Source: Parelaphostrongylus tenuis
Taxonomy: Eukaryota > Nematoda > Chromadorea > Rhabditida > Metastrongylidae
Direction: 5' to 3'
DNA: 64,000 nucleotides
NCBI GenBank assembly: GCA_019055375.1
Contig: JAHQIW010003962.1
Location: 1 to 64,000, forward strand
Shown here: positions 36,000 to 48,769 of the stretch, in pieces
How positions within the stretch are numbered: the first letter of the stretch is position 1
How the letters are laid out: the number at the start of each line of letters is the position of its first letter
Made by a program: the position numbers and the translations under genes
Notes under the pieces: model-generated
The model's database searches: none
What the model was told of the DNA's origin: nothing
The model's input: only the letters and a program-made list of their open reading frames with translations

Positions 36000-37175
36000 C
36001 CCTGTTTCGATTCTGCAGTAAGAACTCTTTCTCAGTCATCGTTCACATTTAAGTATTTACTCGATCGTTATTGCTCTGCAAAAGCAAAATTAAAATTATG
36101 TTTCTCATTCAAACATTTCCTGCTGAACAACACTCTTTTTCAGACTTCTATCAATTATTCTATAGCTCAAATCTTGTCGGTTCCTATACTTTTCTTGCTT
36201 TGTGAAGAGGACTTTTTATTGCCTTGTAGCTCCCAAAGAAATTTTGAGCTTCTCGCAGCGCGACGCCGAGTTCAAGCCACCACAGTTTAAGATATGTGGA
36301 TAAGATATCGCCATGTTGACGCCAAGCCAACACACTTCAACTGTACGTGAATAAGATTTCGCAACGAGCAATACCATTCCACTGTACATCGTTTGCTTTT
36401 CCATGATTTTCTGCTGGCTCGCTCAAATATGAGTCGTTAACCACGAACTAAAAAAGTCGGTCGCACTCCTTTAGAAATGTGGCACGTGACAAACCGACGT
36501 CTGTGCGCGAAAGATCATCTGATGAAGCTTGCGTTTAGCCCACAAACTTTTTGACGATTTTACAGACATAGTCTCATCGATTAAGACATACCCTGCGCCC
36601 CAAACGTGAAACTTAATCATCTCTCGAGGCTTATAACGCATTAAAAATCCGCTCAAAAAAACAAGAGTATTGTTGGAATTATTGAAATCTGATCTACCGA
36701 CTAGCTGATAAAAGTTAAGAGTAGTATGTTTGTCAGCGAGAAATGTTCGATTGAGGAACAAAATTTCATTTTTGCTCTTTCAGTGAAACAATAAAGCTTA
36801 TTTAGAAATAGATTAGGCCATTCAGAATTTTTTCTTTGATTTATGCTGTCGAATGATTAATTCAACATCAAAAGCAACCAGGTTTTTGTAAAAAGGGTCA
36901 AAAGAAGGCAAGAATAACGGGAATGATCCAGTTTTGAAAATCCTGATCTTTTTTGGCTCTTACAGCGTTATACGAAGTCTATTTCAAAAGCCAAGCGCAT
37001 CTGTGGATTTTTAAAATTTCATCTATCGAATGTCCGTCAGAGCTTCACAGGAAAAGCTTTGGTCAGCGGAAATGATTGGATGAGAAACAAAATTCTATTT
37101 CTGGTCTTTTAGCGCAGTAACAAAGCCTTTATGAAATAAAATGCACCTTTTAAGTTATTTTGATTTAGAGTACTA
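36000..37175. repeat. R1-related periodic repeat array
   Basis: Phrases return several times: CAGCGTTATA or a close variant, a CTATCGAATG or CTGTCGAATG box, CAACATCAAAAG or GCGTCAAAAAC followed by gAcCA(G/A), and AAAAGCTTTGGTCAGCG. The unit is roughly 170-330 bases and imperfect. No coding frame is conserved between units. Confidence 0.45.
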
Positions 37176-37308
37176 AATGATTATCTGAGCGTCAAAAACG
37201 ACCAAAAAATGAGTTTCTAAAAGGTCGCAGCAGGATACTCATAACTGAAAATTACCCAGAAAAGACCCGCTAACTCGACCTGGGCTGAAGTTTCACCCTC
37301 GGAACCTT

Positions 37309-37608
37309 ATGCTCGGTTTTTGGGATCAGCATAGCATGTCTTTTGGGAACTGCTCGACAATTAACATACAATTCGCGCCAAGCTCTACTAGAAACAACTC
37401 TGAAAGTTGGCAGCAGAAGTGCGAGAGAAGCATCCAAAACATCTCAGTGTCGTTCTTTGACAAGATAGCCCGCGACCTCCCTTTTTTGAATCCGACTCGC
37501 CAAGTGTTGAAGAAGTCAGGCTGGTCCACTGTATTACATTCACGGTATAAATCTGCTGCTGCTCCATCACATTACTATCTCTTTTGTTTTTATAAGCAGA
37601 TCTGCTGA
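37309..37608 (+). pseudogene. Mariner transposase C-terminal remnant
   Basis: A 99-codon frame reads LGFWDQHSMSF (second catalytic region, WWDQ-like), CSTINIQ, VSFFDKIARDL (degraded HDNARPH box), LKKSGWSTVLHSRY and APSHYYLF (degraded SPDLAPSDYHLF). The third catalytic Asp is His. The spacing between boxes is two residues longer than DD34D. It is a different mariner from the one at 26.8 kb because the residues outside the boxes differ. Confidence 0.5.
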
Positions 37609-37849
37609 TGAAAAAGTTGAATAATCCTCACCTTTTTAAATTTTCACCAATCGACTTTTTTGGTCGCCAGCCTCGTTGTTTCTGGGGAAAAAAAACCCAA
37701 CCCTTGCTTAACAAATGATTGTGATGATGATTATATTTGTTGATTACTTGACTTTTTAGGATAATTAACAATTGAACTAGCAAAGTTGGAATGCTTCAAA
37801 AATCCAATGATTATATAGCTGCTTGCGCATTTCAAAACTTTAGGAACGA

Positions 37850-38060
37850 AGCAGGCGAAAAAAAGTTAGAAAAAGCTCAAAATGAAGAATAATTGGTCAT
37901 TGAGAACCAAAAGTGAGGAGTCGTGACTGCCGTCATCTGCACACTCGAATTGAAGCCTGCAATCAAGTGTGTACAGAAATCTATACACATAGTTGTGAAA
38001 AAGTTAAAGCAGTTTATTCTAGCCTACTGAGATGGAAAAGTGTTCGAGAATTTGGGTTCT
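37850..38060 (+). repeat. Dispersed repeat, partner at 49990-50240
   Basis: Shares ordered blocks with 49990-50240 (GGCGAA, GAGTCGTGA or GAGCCGTGA, CAATCAAGTGTGTAC or CAATGAAGTGTGTAC, GTTAAAGCAGT or GTTAAGGCAGT). Possibly the N-terminal part of a DNA transposon, but no family motif is clear. Confidence 0.4.
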
Positions 38061-38064
38061 TCTA

Positions 38065-38735
38065 CGTTATTTAGATTCGTGGCGTTCTCGTGCGCTTGAG
38101 AAGCTCGTTGACCTGCTGAGAGCGGGCTGTATGTCACATTGATTTTGAGATCAGATGACAGTAGCTGGGAGGAATTTTAAATTGAAAGTAGATTCGGTGC
38201 TAAAGAGCTCTTTTTTCCATGTTTTTGAAAAACATTACCTTTAAACTTTTTATTATTTCGAGTTGATAAGGGTGTTAGACTGCAACGTTAGCGAAGAATT
38301 CATCATCCCGCTTTGAAAGTTATACATAACATTATTGAAACAGTACCAAAGAAATGCACTAATGACATGCCATGAAGGCTGTTTCCTGCTTTACACCTTC
38401 AACACCACTATACCTTTTTTAGACGTAGAAGATCGACACATGCCAATCTGATGACCGGAGCGCTTTCACTGGAACAGGAAAATTTGGTTACAAAATCTTG
38501 GCAGAGTTGACTTCACCGTACACCTATCTGTCCAATCAGAACATTCCATACAAGATTCTATCATATCGAGAAGAAGAGATAAATACAAATGTTTAGGTCA
38601 GACCTACAAAGTCATCCAAAAAGTGGGTTACAATCACATCAATTTATTGATAAACATCGACACAGACTGTGATCCGTTACCACCGCAAGTTATGTGCATA
38701 ACAACAAGGATTTAATTACAAAAGTGAGCGCATGT
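38065..38735. other. No gene recognised
   Basis: AT-rich, short frames only. Confidence 0.35.
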
Positions 38736-38739
38736 AGCG

Positions 38740-40220
38740 AAGTGATCAGAAATGCTGTGCAAGGTACACATGAATCCTTGATTCAATCTCAAGAGAGCTT
38801 CCGTCTCTACGGCATCGGTTAACCGGTGCAAATAAAATGAAGAGCACATCGGTATCCTCAATTAGCTGACTGTGAAGACCAAATATGCATACATTCGTCA
38901 TCTAACTATCCATTGCTCAGTCGGTATACTGAAATATATCCTTAAATTGTGAAATAAGGATAAGTTTCGTTTTTCAGAACCCTAATTGTAATGCCATATC
39001 ACTGAACGCATGCGTTATGCACACTCATTTTAAAGTGTAGCCATTTATTATGAAAACGTCTGCTCTAATTTATTAAAGCTAATATAAAAAGTGAGACAGC
39101 CACAAAAAATCTAGAATCATACTTGAAAAAGCGTTAACTATTAGTGGCCGTATGTGCTGTATTTCTACAATACAAAAGTATAAAAATTATGATTACCAGT
39201 CGAGTTTCGCGTCCTGACACTGATCGCATAATTTCGAGCTGGATTGCATATCGACTTACCATCATCACAGCTGATCGAATATCACCGTCTATCTACATCA
39301 GAGAGATCATAAACCATTACTGAAAGCAGGTGCTTTCGTAACTAAGCCTTGAATATCGGATTCACCTAAAATAAAATCGCTTTGTGACAACAGTGAGGTT
39401 CTCATTCCCCTTTTGCTGGACAGATTCTCTTATGTAAGACATCTACATCTAACAAAGAGAAGTGTACATAGTTCAGAACCAAGACTTCTAATCATTTTCT
39501 CATTAGGCAAATAAAAATGTTTGAAGACCTGAAATTACTATAGCATTGTGCACAAACTGCATTTCCTTTCTATGGAAAAGATAAAAGTGTCGGCAGTTAT
39601 AGAAAAACCATATATTGCCGCACATTAAGAGGATTGCCTGAACAGAGACAATGTGAAGAGCGAACTGAATAGAGAGAATCTTTTTCTCACGTTTCAAACA
39701 AGTGGCAGGGCCCTAGTTTGTTTGAAACTGTGTCATCTAAGATGTAACTGAAGCATCTTCTATCACTTTTACATCATTTTCTCAGTGTATTTAACTATTC
39801 TCCATTTTGCGAGTGCTTGTAGAGATGTGATCAGAAATAATCTGCAATATACATATGAAAATTTGCTTCAATCCCGAGAGGGTCAAAAAGCTCTCGTTTC
39901 AATATTGGGCCGATTTAGTTGGAAGCAACACTGTTAAACCCCATTAGCTTACTGTGAACACTAAATACGGTATCCTCACCAATCGATTTGTTTCCTGATC
40001 GGCGACTATGTGAAGCAGCCTGGGATAGTGATATAAAATTCAAGGAATGTTTTCCGACACAATTTATCAGCTTACATCCCTGAAAGCATGTTTTGTGTAC
40101 ACTCAGCTTTTTCAGATATAAGTCTGATTTCGATGACGTCTGATCTAGCTTACTGTGATTAATATGAAAGGCGAGACGACCAAGAAATTTGCAAAATTTT
40201 TCTTCCAGAACCAAATTCGG
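38740..40220. repeat. Imperfect direct repeat
   Basis: 38740-39180 aligns with 39815-40220: GAAGTGATCAGAAAT or GATGTGATCAGAAAT, CTTGATTCAATC or TTGCTTCAATC, TAGCT-ACTGTGA, and GAAAACGTCTG or GATGACGTCTGATCTAG. The second half runs into R1 copy 4, so it may be the upstream part of the same repeat family. The spacer 39190-39810 shows nothing. Confidence 0.45.
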
Positions 40221-40234
40221 ATTCTCTCTATTAT

Positions 40235-41190
40235 CTAGCGACAAATGAAGAAATGATTTCTTTCGCTGAACAAGAATTTTTCGTAAGTCTATTAATAATC
40301 ATTCGAAAGCATAAATCTCTGGCTACTGGACTATGTGTCTTTTCTAGAAAGGATTTTTTATAACGCTGTAGAATTGAAATAACATAACGTGTTACACCTG
40401 TAGCCGTATCCATTATTATTTCGCTGGAAGCAACAAAAAAATATAATCGTGTAGAGCAAATCTTGTACTATCAAAGTCATATGTTTCTTATGAAGTTTCT
40501 TTCGGAACGGAGAAAAAATCTTGAATTAATTAATAAAATTTGCACTCCACATGTGTAAGGCGGCAACGCGATCGATCGATCGCCGCAGGGGATAGACCGC
40601 GAGCATCCCCTCATTTAACCAAACCATCGTCACCCTCACTCCTGTCTAGGCGCAGTCCACACTTCAACCGAGAAACAACGACAGCATATGTGATGAGCAA
40701 TCTTATTTTTCCTGCTTCATTATAATGGAACGATATTTAAGAAAAAGCCCATTATCGAATTCAACGAAACTCAAGCTATCGAATAGTTACTTATATATTG
40801 AGATACGAGTTCTGTTTTGCGAACAATGTGCGTGTGTGAAACACAAATGTTTCCCTTTTGCTACAACGTTATAAAAAGACTTACCCGAAAAAAGCTAGGT
40901 AGGGTAGCAGTCAGAGAATAGCTTTTAAGTGTTTATAGAAGTGGAATGGAAAAGCTCTAGCAAGCGAAAGGGATCGTTATACATTTGTCGTCAGATAAAA
41001 GAAGCGAAGCAACTTTTCTATTTTCACGGCGCTACAAGAAAGCATTTAAGAAAGGCAGGCCCTTACTCAAGGTTTGAAAGATCAAGCTTTCAATAGCAGT
41101 CTAGGGAAAAAATTTTGCCTAGTGAAATATAATTGTGATTGAAGGGGAATAAGGCGTTGTAGGAAACTCTATTTTGAATGTTTCAGCACC
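40235..41190. repeat. Dispersed repeat R1, copy 4
   Basis: Begins ATTATTAATAATCATTCGAAAGC-like at 40290, holds GCTGGAAGCA at 40424 and CACTCCACATGTGTAAGGC at 40543, and continues into at least two tandem sub-units with CAACGTTATA or GGCGCTACAA and AAAGCTCTAGCAAGCG boxes up to 41190. Confidence 0.55.
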
Positions 41191-41567
41191 ACAAAAAGGC
41201 TTCTCCAAAAAGCATGCATGCGCTCAGTAATCCGAAATTTGAGCCTTTGGGTGATTATCAACATTCCTATAAGAAATCTGATAACATACTTTGAGCCTTT
41301 TTTAGGTTTGGTATGGTACTTATAACAGCCTAGACAGTTGTTTCGCCTTTCAAGATCATTCAACGGAACGATGCCTTTTGGTTCAAGCGATCCCTTGCAG
41401 TAGAACATACCCCTACATATAAAAAAAACGCTACGTGATTCTTTCACCGTGCGTAGAATGTGAATAAGTTCGCGCCACTTGATCTTTTTGTTTCCTATTA
41501 GTTTAAATTTGAGGAGCGCAGTGGAGGAACTGTTGTGATGCGTAGTGACGCAAGGGGCTGAACCCAA
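41169..41567 (-). other. Unassigned ORF, weak PH-domain resemblance
   Basis: A 132-codon frame with KIKWRELIHILRT and a segment FYCKGSLEPKGIVPLNDLE that resembles the EPKGxIPL turn in some PH domains. The rest does not follow the fold clearly and no neighbouring exons are found. It could be an exon of a host gene, a captured fragment, or chance. Confidence 0.2.
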
Positions 41568-41569
41568 CC

Positions 41570-44305
41570 CCCATTACTCTAAAACAACAACAAGAAGTCG
41601 TTCATTCATTTCCTTAGAAGGGTATGTTTACTTGTTCCGTTTCGATTCGCGTTTTCAAGTCACTTTCATCTTTTGCTTTTTCTACGACTTTATTTCCACC
41701 CATATTTTCAACCAACCTTAAAGAACCTCACTACAAACAATGTTGTCCGAGAATCCTTAGCTCATCTGGATCTCGCCAGACTGAAATAATACATACAAAT
41801 TTCCATTCAGTTGACGGAAGCGTACATGTTTCACTAATTCTTATTTTTATAAAATGAGCTATACTTGGTTAATGTTTCAGGTTTGTAAAGTAACTGTTCA
41901 CTGCTGATCATTATCTATGTTGGAGATTATTATATAAGAAAGGAGGAGGAGTTGTTCTACGAATACACACATATAATCGGTGGGTTCCAAGATTGTTATA
42001 GCTGAAATGTTACATTACCACCAAAAGCCTTCCTCTATCCACTTTTCAAAGGATTAAATTCGTACATTGCACTATATTTTCTGTCATTCCTTATCAACTT
42101 TTTATCTTGGTCATACACATCTCTTGAAAAGCGCAACTTCTTTAACTATTGAAAAACTTTCACAAGGTAAAAGTACCTCTAGGTACTACGCCAAAATTTA
42201 CTATCTCCGCTGAACGTCACATGGAATATAGAACAAAGGATTACATAAGTGGGGATTACTTGCAGTCTGCACTATCTACGCATTGCTGATGACGTTAATC
42301 TTTATTTTTTAAAGATAGATTTGACGATGCCAGAAGATGTGAAGACGCGTCGTGTAAATATGTCGTTTCCATTCTTTGCCAAGTCTGAGAGCTGAATCGT
42401 GTTCCACGGTAGCCTTTCGACACTCTTTCGTCGGAGCTTTCTTTAGTGCTCATTATCAAGAGTGTAAATACGAAGAAGTTGATATTAACTCCTTCAATGC
42501 TTTACCAAATATCACGAGGTTGATAGATGCAATTTATTCAGTCAACACTAGAGGTCTTCATCTTCTTCGAAACCAACATCTCAAATCTATTGCACAGTCG
42601 TTCGTCCTTGCTCTGTTAGCAGGCACAAAACGCAGTAACACTGCAAAAACCGACTTTCTTCTAAATTCGGCATTCTCAATCCGTAGTAGTTTTCATGACT
42701 TAGCTCATAATATCATCATCAGCTGGCACAAAATGGATCTATATCACCAACAACTACTATACGTATAAGAAAATAGCCGAGTTTTTCATTCAAACGGTAC
42801 TTTAAAGATGACACGAGTAGGACGACGAAGACGAACACCTCAGCGAGGACAAACGACTGTGGGTAATCAACTTGATTGCCTAAAATCTCTTGAAATGGCT
42901 CTGAAAGTCAAATACATTAATCTTGACCAAATATTTTTAGTAGTCAATGTCTGTGGTATGTTTAAAATTATAAAATCATCTGTTATTAATTGAAAATCTC
43001 AAGTATGGAGGAAAGTAGGCTATGAGAATATGAAGAGCACATTTAAGTTCACTTCCATCGGTTTAATTGAACATTAGACGGGCTTTGTGCATTCTCTAAC
43101 TATATGAACAAATCTTTGTTCAGCATGACGAATATTCGACGATTTGAAAATGATGTCCAACCTACAAATTGCGTCACGCGTAGCCACTTTCTATATTATA
43201 TATTTATTCCAGCGCACCAATACGCCAAAAGTTCGTCTCATTTTTAAATTAGACTTTCTCCTGCTTGAAAAAAACGGCGATGTCGATTTCCCATTTTTAA
43301 GATGACATGTAAATAAAATGCCGAGCCAGTGTGCTGATGAGAACTAGCGCGCGGTCATTCTGCATTTCAGATCTAAATACATCTAAACTGGGTGTTCCGA
43401 TTTTTTATCTACGAAACAACATCTCGCATTTCGCAAAAAAACGACAAGCTCATAGCTTTTATTTCACATGACGATGGATAGACACTGCTACTGGAGAGAT
43501 CTGCGCTGTGGCTGTGGATGGTTTACTTCATTGCAGCTTAAAAGTTGCAAGTACTCTTTCCCAGTGTCGAAGTGTGATTGTCACAGTGCTTTGATTAGCA
43601 AAGCTTGATAAACTTCGAATGCTTCTTCCAGCTTTTGTGGCTTTGTCAAACCGTTGTCTTTTTTTCAAGGAATTTTATCATTGCTCTTCTGTAGTGTTAT
43701 GTATCTTTGGATGAGATGACTCGTGTGGTGATGTGGCTCGCGAACGAGTGTTTTCTGGCTCCTATATGATAAGCTCATACAACTTCTATCCTGCTCATCT
43801 CAATGAAGATTGATTTTATTGGATGTTATCGGCGTTTTTCTGAGTTCGGATAAAAGAGCTAAAATAAAGTAGAAAACGTACATTGCCCGCCCAATGAACG
43901 CTATAGAACCCGGAATTTTTCAAATGAAGCTTCATCTAAGAAAGCATTCTTCTAACAATTTATAAATCTTATGGGGCGCTCGATACTAGAAGTCAATCAT
44001 CAATGTGCTACAATCCTATTTATTTGTCACGTGTTTAAATCTCATCTTTTCATTTTATTCACTTGATGATCTTTCTTGCTTTTTACTTTCGAATAGAATT
44101 TTCTGTGATTATCATGAATACATTTTTCGGATAAATGTATCACCAAGATAATTTGGATTCCATTTTGACATATAATTACATATAATAGTATAGTTCCGAC
44201 ACATAAACTAAAACGCCAGTTTTGATTTACGTACACATTTCTATTTGAATGAAACAATGGCAAGATTTCAGAATACCGCCGTATTCTCAACTATCAAATA
44301 ATCTG
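41570..44305. other. Intergenic, no gene supported
   Basis: Holds a 130-codon frame at 42376-42768 (+) without motifs or a signal peptide; I cannot call it. From about 43780 the sequence is the duplicated 5' flank of unit C. Nothing else recognised. Confidence 0.35.
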
Positions 44306-44308
44306 GCC

Positions 44309-47209
44309 ATGCAGCTGAATGAAACTTCTAACGATTTAGAATGTAGAAAGGTAGAGAAGGACACTCCAGTCTCATTTCCATCTCATTTTCTTTTGCCGAA
44401 GAAACACTTCTGGTAGAATTCAAAGTTATCGTTTACTTCAGGAAGGACTAAATTTGATAGAATATCCGTTGTATCGGGTAATCCAAGTGCTCTACACACT
44501 TCTATCCCTGACGTCACTTCCCCTATTGCTTTATGTAGAATTCAAATATGTTTTAGTGTCAACTTTTCACCGGAACATAAAGGTAAACGCTATTTGATTT
44601 TTTGCGACAGTTAGTCGCTGTCAAAGTCATGTAAATAGTGCGCAGTTATTCATTCGAAAAGTAGGCATACGGAATACCAAAGGGCAATCTCCTAAACTTG
44701 TAATTATCCTAAAGGTTAACTGACGCATTTGGATTTTCGTCTTGTAAAATGGAAGGAATATTCGCTTTCGATCACTTCCCTCCTAGGTCATTCTATCAGT
44801 GCACTACTCTTCAGTGTTGCTCATATCAACACTCTTCTCCAGCATCCAGGTGAGATTTAAATAATAAATCCATGGAGGTGCGATTTAATAATGATTCTAA
44901 GGTGTAGCTTGCTAAAAAGCGCGAAATTTTTCCATAAACATCTCGAGCTAAACAGGAGGTGAATGTTAGTTTCAGATTTATGAAATAACTAGTTCAATAG
45001 TGAACAAACCTTGCGATTTCTTCCCACCCAGCTACATGTATGCAGCTCTTCATCTGATTGGCGCTTCTTCAACTGGTGTAATGGTACGTTGTTAACGCAC
45101 AAATAATGCTTAAATCTCTATCTTTGATCTAACAGCAAATCAATCTCCGTAATATCTTGATTCATTGAAGCTGAAAATTTTTTTGGAATAGCGATTTGCG
45201 CCGTATAAGGTATTTCGTCTAGTCTAGGCGTGACCACAAGAGCTGAGAGTCAGCACAAGATATCCGTTTAGAATCATGCTTCGAAGATCGCTGCAGTGAT
45301 GCATGAGCGAAATTGATTGTGGTAAAAAGGTGGAATAAATTGCATAAACCACTCAAATTCTTCCTATTAAATGAATAGCAGGATGTTCTAACAAACACTT
45401 CGTCGAGCCTATACTTATTTACTTACCGAGACAAATTATACACAGAGATAAATGTATGTTTCTACTGACCACGTCACAACTGCCTTTCGTCGCCTCATAG
45501 TTATTATGCACAGAGGTTCTTGTCTTTTAGTAACTCAGTTTTAACAGCAACAGTTCCTATCGTTACTCCTAACTGATAAATGCTTATACGGATTATGAAA
45601 AGATGGTATCGAATTTTGTGGCGTTTCAAGTCTTGAAGAAGCCATCGATCTTTCATTTAGTTTGTTACGTAGTATTGTAAGCGTCAAAACGTGAGACGAC
45701 ACAATTTCTAGCTACAACAACTGACAGACGGAGATGCCAAAATCATTTAGATTCTCAGCCTCGTGGCGATGTGCATTGAGCGGACTGTGGCAACAATTCT
45801 CTCCAGCAAATACGAGAGCAATGGTATCGCTCTAGGTCTGTTCCTCATTGTGCTCACGGTAAGCCCGGTGATTCATTTATGGTTATATAGAATCGTTCAG
45901 CTCACTGCTTCTTAAAAAAAAAAAAGCCACCGTCGAGAGTGTTATTTCTGATATGAAATTGCCTGAAAAGAACAAAAAACGATATCGTACACATTTAGAT
46001 TCAAACAGAAAACAACCAATCATACAACAAAAGATCCACAAATCTTCATCAATTGATAAACATAAACACAGATCGTTGGCGCTGTTGCCACCGTCAGTTA
46101 TATCTATGATATCAACGATTTTGATGCGAAAGTGCTTACGATGGTCAACGTACCGCCTGCCGCTACGGAAAAGTTCAATCAAGTCATGATCTTGGGCATC
46201 ATCGTCAGCTTCGTCTGTATCGCCACATTTCACGCTTCATCTCGAATTAACAAAAGGCGGTGTTCAGTGTAAGCTTTTTAGCCCGATCTTTTGTAGCACC
46301 CGTGTTTTGAGAACTTTTATGATTGTTTATTCAGTTTCAAATGACGATGTTGAAACAGTCACTTAAAAAATTTGTTCGCTAAGTTCTCCGCTTTTGGGGT
46401 TACTGGAAATATTTCCGCCTTTATTTTTCTAATTCAAACAGTAACGTAACAAATGTAATAAGAGACGTTAAAGTGAGTCTGGAAGTGAAATTCACCATCA
46501 CTTAACAGGAACATGAAACAACTGAGTGTAAGATGTAGGAAGCGCCTTGGATGAACACCACCAAACCAAGCATGAATCGCAGGGAGGCAAATCAAAAAAG
46601 GCAAGGATATACTGCAAGATCCCGAGGTTAACAGATGGCCGATGTCTCAGATTTTTGTCCTTCAGAGTTCTTCTATTCTTTCCGTGCAGAGGAAAAATGC
46701 TTGATCGTCTAAAATCTGAGTATACAATACAAGAGAAGAGAAGGCAAAATCGTGCAACTTATCAGGGACAGAAAGCCGTTTCTGAGATGGTTGCTTAGAT
46801 TACTGCTGAAGAGCCAACTTCTAATATTTAGAGGATCGCCTTGAAACATTTACTACTGGTCTTTGTATGAAAAATCTGCAAGATGCATTTCATAACAGTT
46901 ATCTTTTAATTATGATAAAGGACATTGGTAGCGCAATAGTGTGATGGGAAATGTCAGGAGTACAGTGCACAAATGAGATATATTCGCTTTTCTTTCAACA
47001 TTCATTTGCAATACGACAAATAACGCTCGAGTGCACGCCTGAGCTCGGCTTCCTTTAAGATTGCAAGGAGAACCGCCTTGATCAACTTCCTACGACATTC
47101 ATAAAGAAGTCGAAGTCCTCAAGCAGCAGCCGCATAAACACGTGAGATGTTACATGGAAAAAGCAGTGGGATTCGCACAGTTGATGGTGACGTTATTAGC
47201 AATGCAGCG

Positions 47210-47274
<65 letters not shown>

Positions 47275-47405
47275 TCTGAGACCTGTCTGGTACCAATTTA
47301 CCGACCCCGGGGGGATAGATGGCCTGGTGAGCCATGAGCGCGAGATCGAACCATTGACCTCGTGTGCGACGCAGAGCACTTCTAACCACTGCGCTACATG
47401 CGATT

Positions 47406-47445
<40 letters not shown>

Positions 47446-48769
47446 TAATACAGTAAGATAGTATGCACACTGAAGCAGCAGTGAGCATTCAAAAATCATA
47501 AGGTTGATTCGCCTACAATCACTTTGTGATGGGCAGGATTTGAGGTTAGCGTGAACTCAGATCAAAGCCAAGAAAATATTCATCACATTTACATTTCAAG
47601 AAACATTTGTCCAAAATAGGTGAGTTGCTTGTGGAGTAAGAAGTGCATCAAGCGTTTGATGACTTTGAGACACAAACTATAGGTAGCATTTGCTATTCTA
47701 TGAGGAATGTTGTCTATAATGATGAAGTGAAGACCTACCTCACACCCTACCATTCAATAAATGAAGGTTTGGTCCCATGTATATTTGTCATTTCCACATT
47801 CGCAATTACAGCCAAATAAATACTGTTATTGTTGACAAACGAAAATATATAAAAAATTTAGAAAAAAAGAAATCTCACAACATTCAGAGGCACTGCGTCG
47901 CTTACGTATCGTTATCAGACGCTCGAGAACATTGTTACCACACAGTTCGCTACTCACATCGCCACTATCCAAGCGTAAGTCGAATTAAATCCAAGACTTC
48001 CCAGACAAAAATTCTTCTTATACAGCAATCGGAAGTTTGAGTAATTGGATATCTGAATTTTTCTCTGCTGCACCAATAGTTCCTCACTGAAGTAGCGAAC
48101 TTCAGAACTTCATGTGAACGTTGAGATGAGTGATGAAACATCTTGGTGGCTCAAAAAAAATGTCCTTTTATTCAAACCATTCGCGATGCTGGTAGATTCT
48201 GTTCAAAACTGATTGATGACGTGTCAACAAGTTCGTCGTTTTCGAAGCCTTTAGCTACAAATGTAATACATTTCACAAAACTCTACTGATGAAAGCGAAA
48301 CTGCCGAACGTCAGCTATCAATTTCAAAAAAGATATATTAAACGCGCAAAAGCTTCCAACATTATGAAAAATTCCTCAACTTTCACTTAACATGATAAAA
48401 TTCTTAATTTTAGGTTGTCCTTTGTTTTCCACGCAGCAGGCGGCGTCTTCGTTAGAGTGTATGGTCCACGGCTCTTCCCAAATAACGATAAATTGTTCTC
48501 TGTTCGTCAAATATGTTATGTAAGAATCTTTGTCTAGCAGCAAAGGAATATTGAAGTCACAGCTTTGTTCTCTGATTGATTTATTTTAGACCGTTCCGAT
48601 TTTCATGGTAGTGTTACCAATCTATTCTATGCATAGATTGAAGCACTATCGCTTGCATAGGACCAACATGATTCGATCAATTGTGATGATGGAAAGTCGA
48701 GGTTCCGCTGGCACTCATAACTATGAGGAGGCCATTGGCAGGGCGTGGCAACTTGATCGCCTAACATGA
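44309..48769 (+). CDS. Chemoreceptor gene C, Sra-superfamily 7TM receptor, 9 exons, 343 aa
   Basis: Same family and exon structure as gene A. Exons: 44309-44350, 44442-44582, 44787-44849, 44976-45083, 45751-45858, 46072-46268, 47888-47974, 48414-48519, 48590-48769. Lengths sum to 1029 coding bases plus stop and every junction is GT-AG with matching phase. N-terminus MQLNETSNDLECRK has a glycosylation sequon. TM1 ends FHRNIK. Extracellular PCDFFPP supplies a Cys before TM3. ERTVATILSSKYESNG follows TM3, exon 7 gives LTYRYQTLENIVTTQ, the superfamily signature, and TM7 is VPIFMVVLPIYSMHRLKHY with a tail containing HNYEEAIGRAWQL. Introns are short except intron 6, which holds PLE debris, TA repeats and a SINE. 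It is the cleanest receptor in the window. Confidence 0.88.
46425..46605 (+). pseudogene. PLE endonuclease tail remnant in gene C intron 6
   Basis: Reads LEVKFTIT, stop, QEHETTECKM, stop, EAPWMNTTKPSMNRREA, aligning with the PLE tail EIEVTILAQEQKSSARKILEAL through NRREE at 6600-6735. The same remnant is in intron 6 of unit D (about 63020-63125). Confidence 0.65.
47212..47430 (-). mobile_element. SINE1 fragment inside a (TA)n tract
   Basis: A (TA)n tract at 47212-47271 and another at 47405-47430 flank a SINE1 piece (47272-47404) in minus orientation. The tRNA-like head is intact: TAGCGCAGTGG and GGTTCGATCTC on the minus strand. Only the head and the first part of the body remain. Confidence 0.75.
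48205..48325. mobile_element. Solo PLE termini, inverted, in gene C intron 7
   Basis: The minus end at 48219-48255 (GACGTGTCAACAAGTTCGTCG) and the plus end at 48286-48318 (CTGATGA, GAAACTGCC, GAACGTCAGCT) face outward. The plus end keeps the hammerhead box CTGATGA but lacks one A of the GAAA box. Confidence 0.55.

Noticed and set aside
38448..38475. CTGATGA box as a further hammerhead
   Set aside because: No GAAA box or pairing stems follow; similar isolated CTGATGA boxes at 42285 and 36505 were rejected for the same reason.
45883..46233. 116-codon minus frame
   Set aside because: It is antisense to receptor C exon 6, whose splice sites and homology support the plus strand.
47147..47499. 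Frames of 79-104 codons around 47.2-47.5 kb
   Set aside because: They run through TA repeats and a SINE in both orientations; no protein family is involved.
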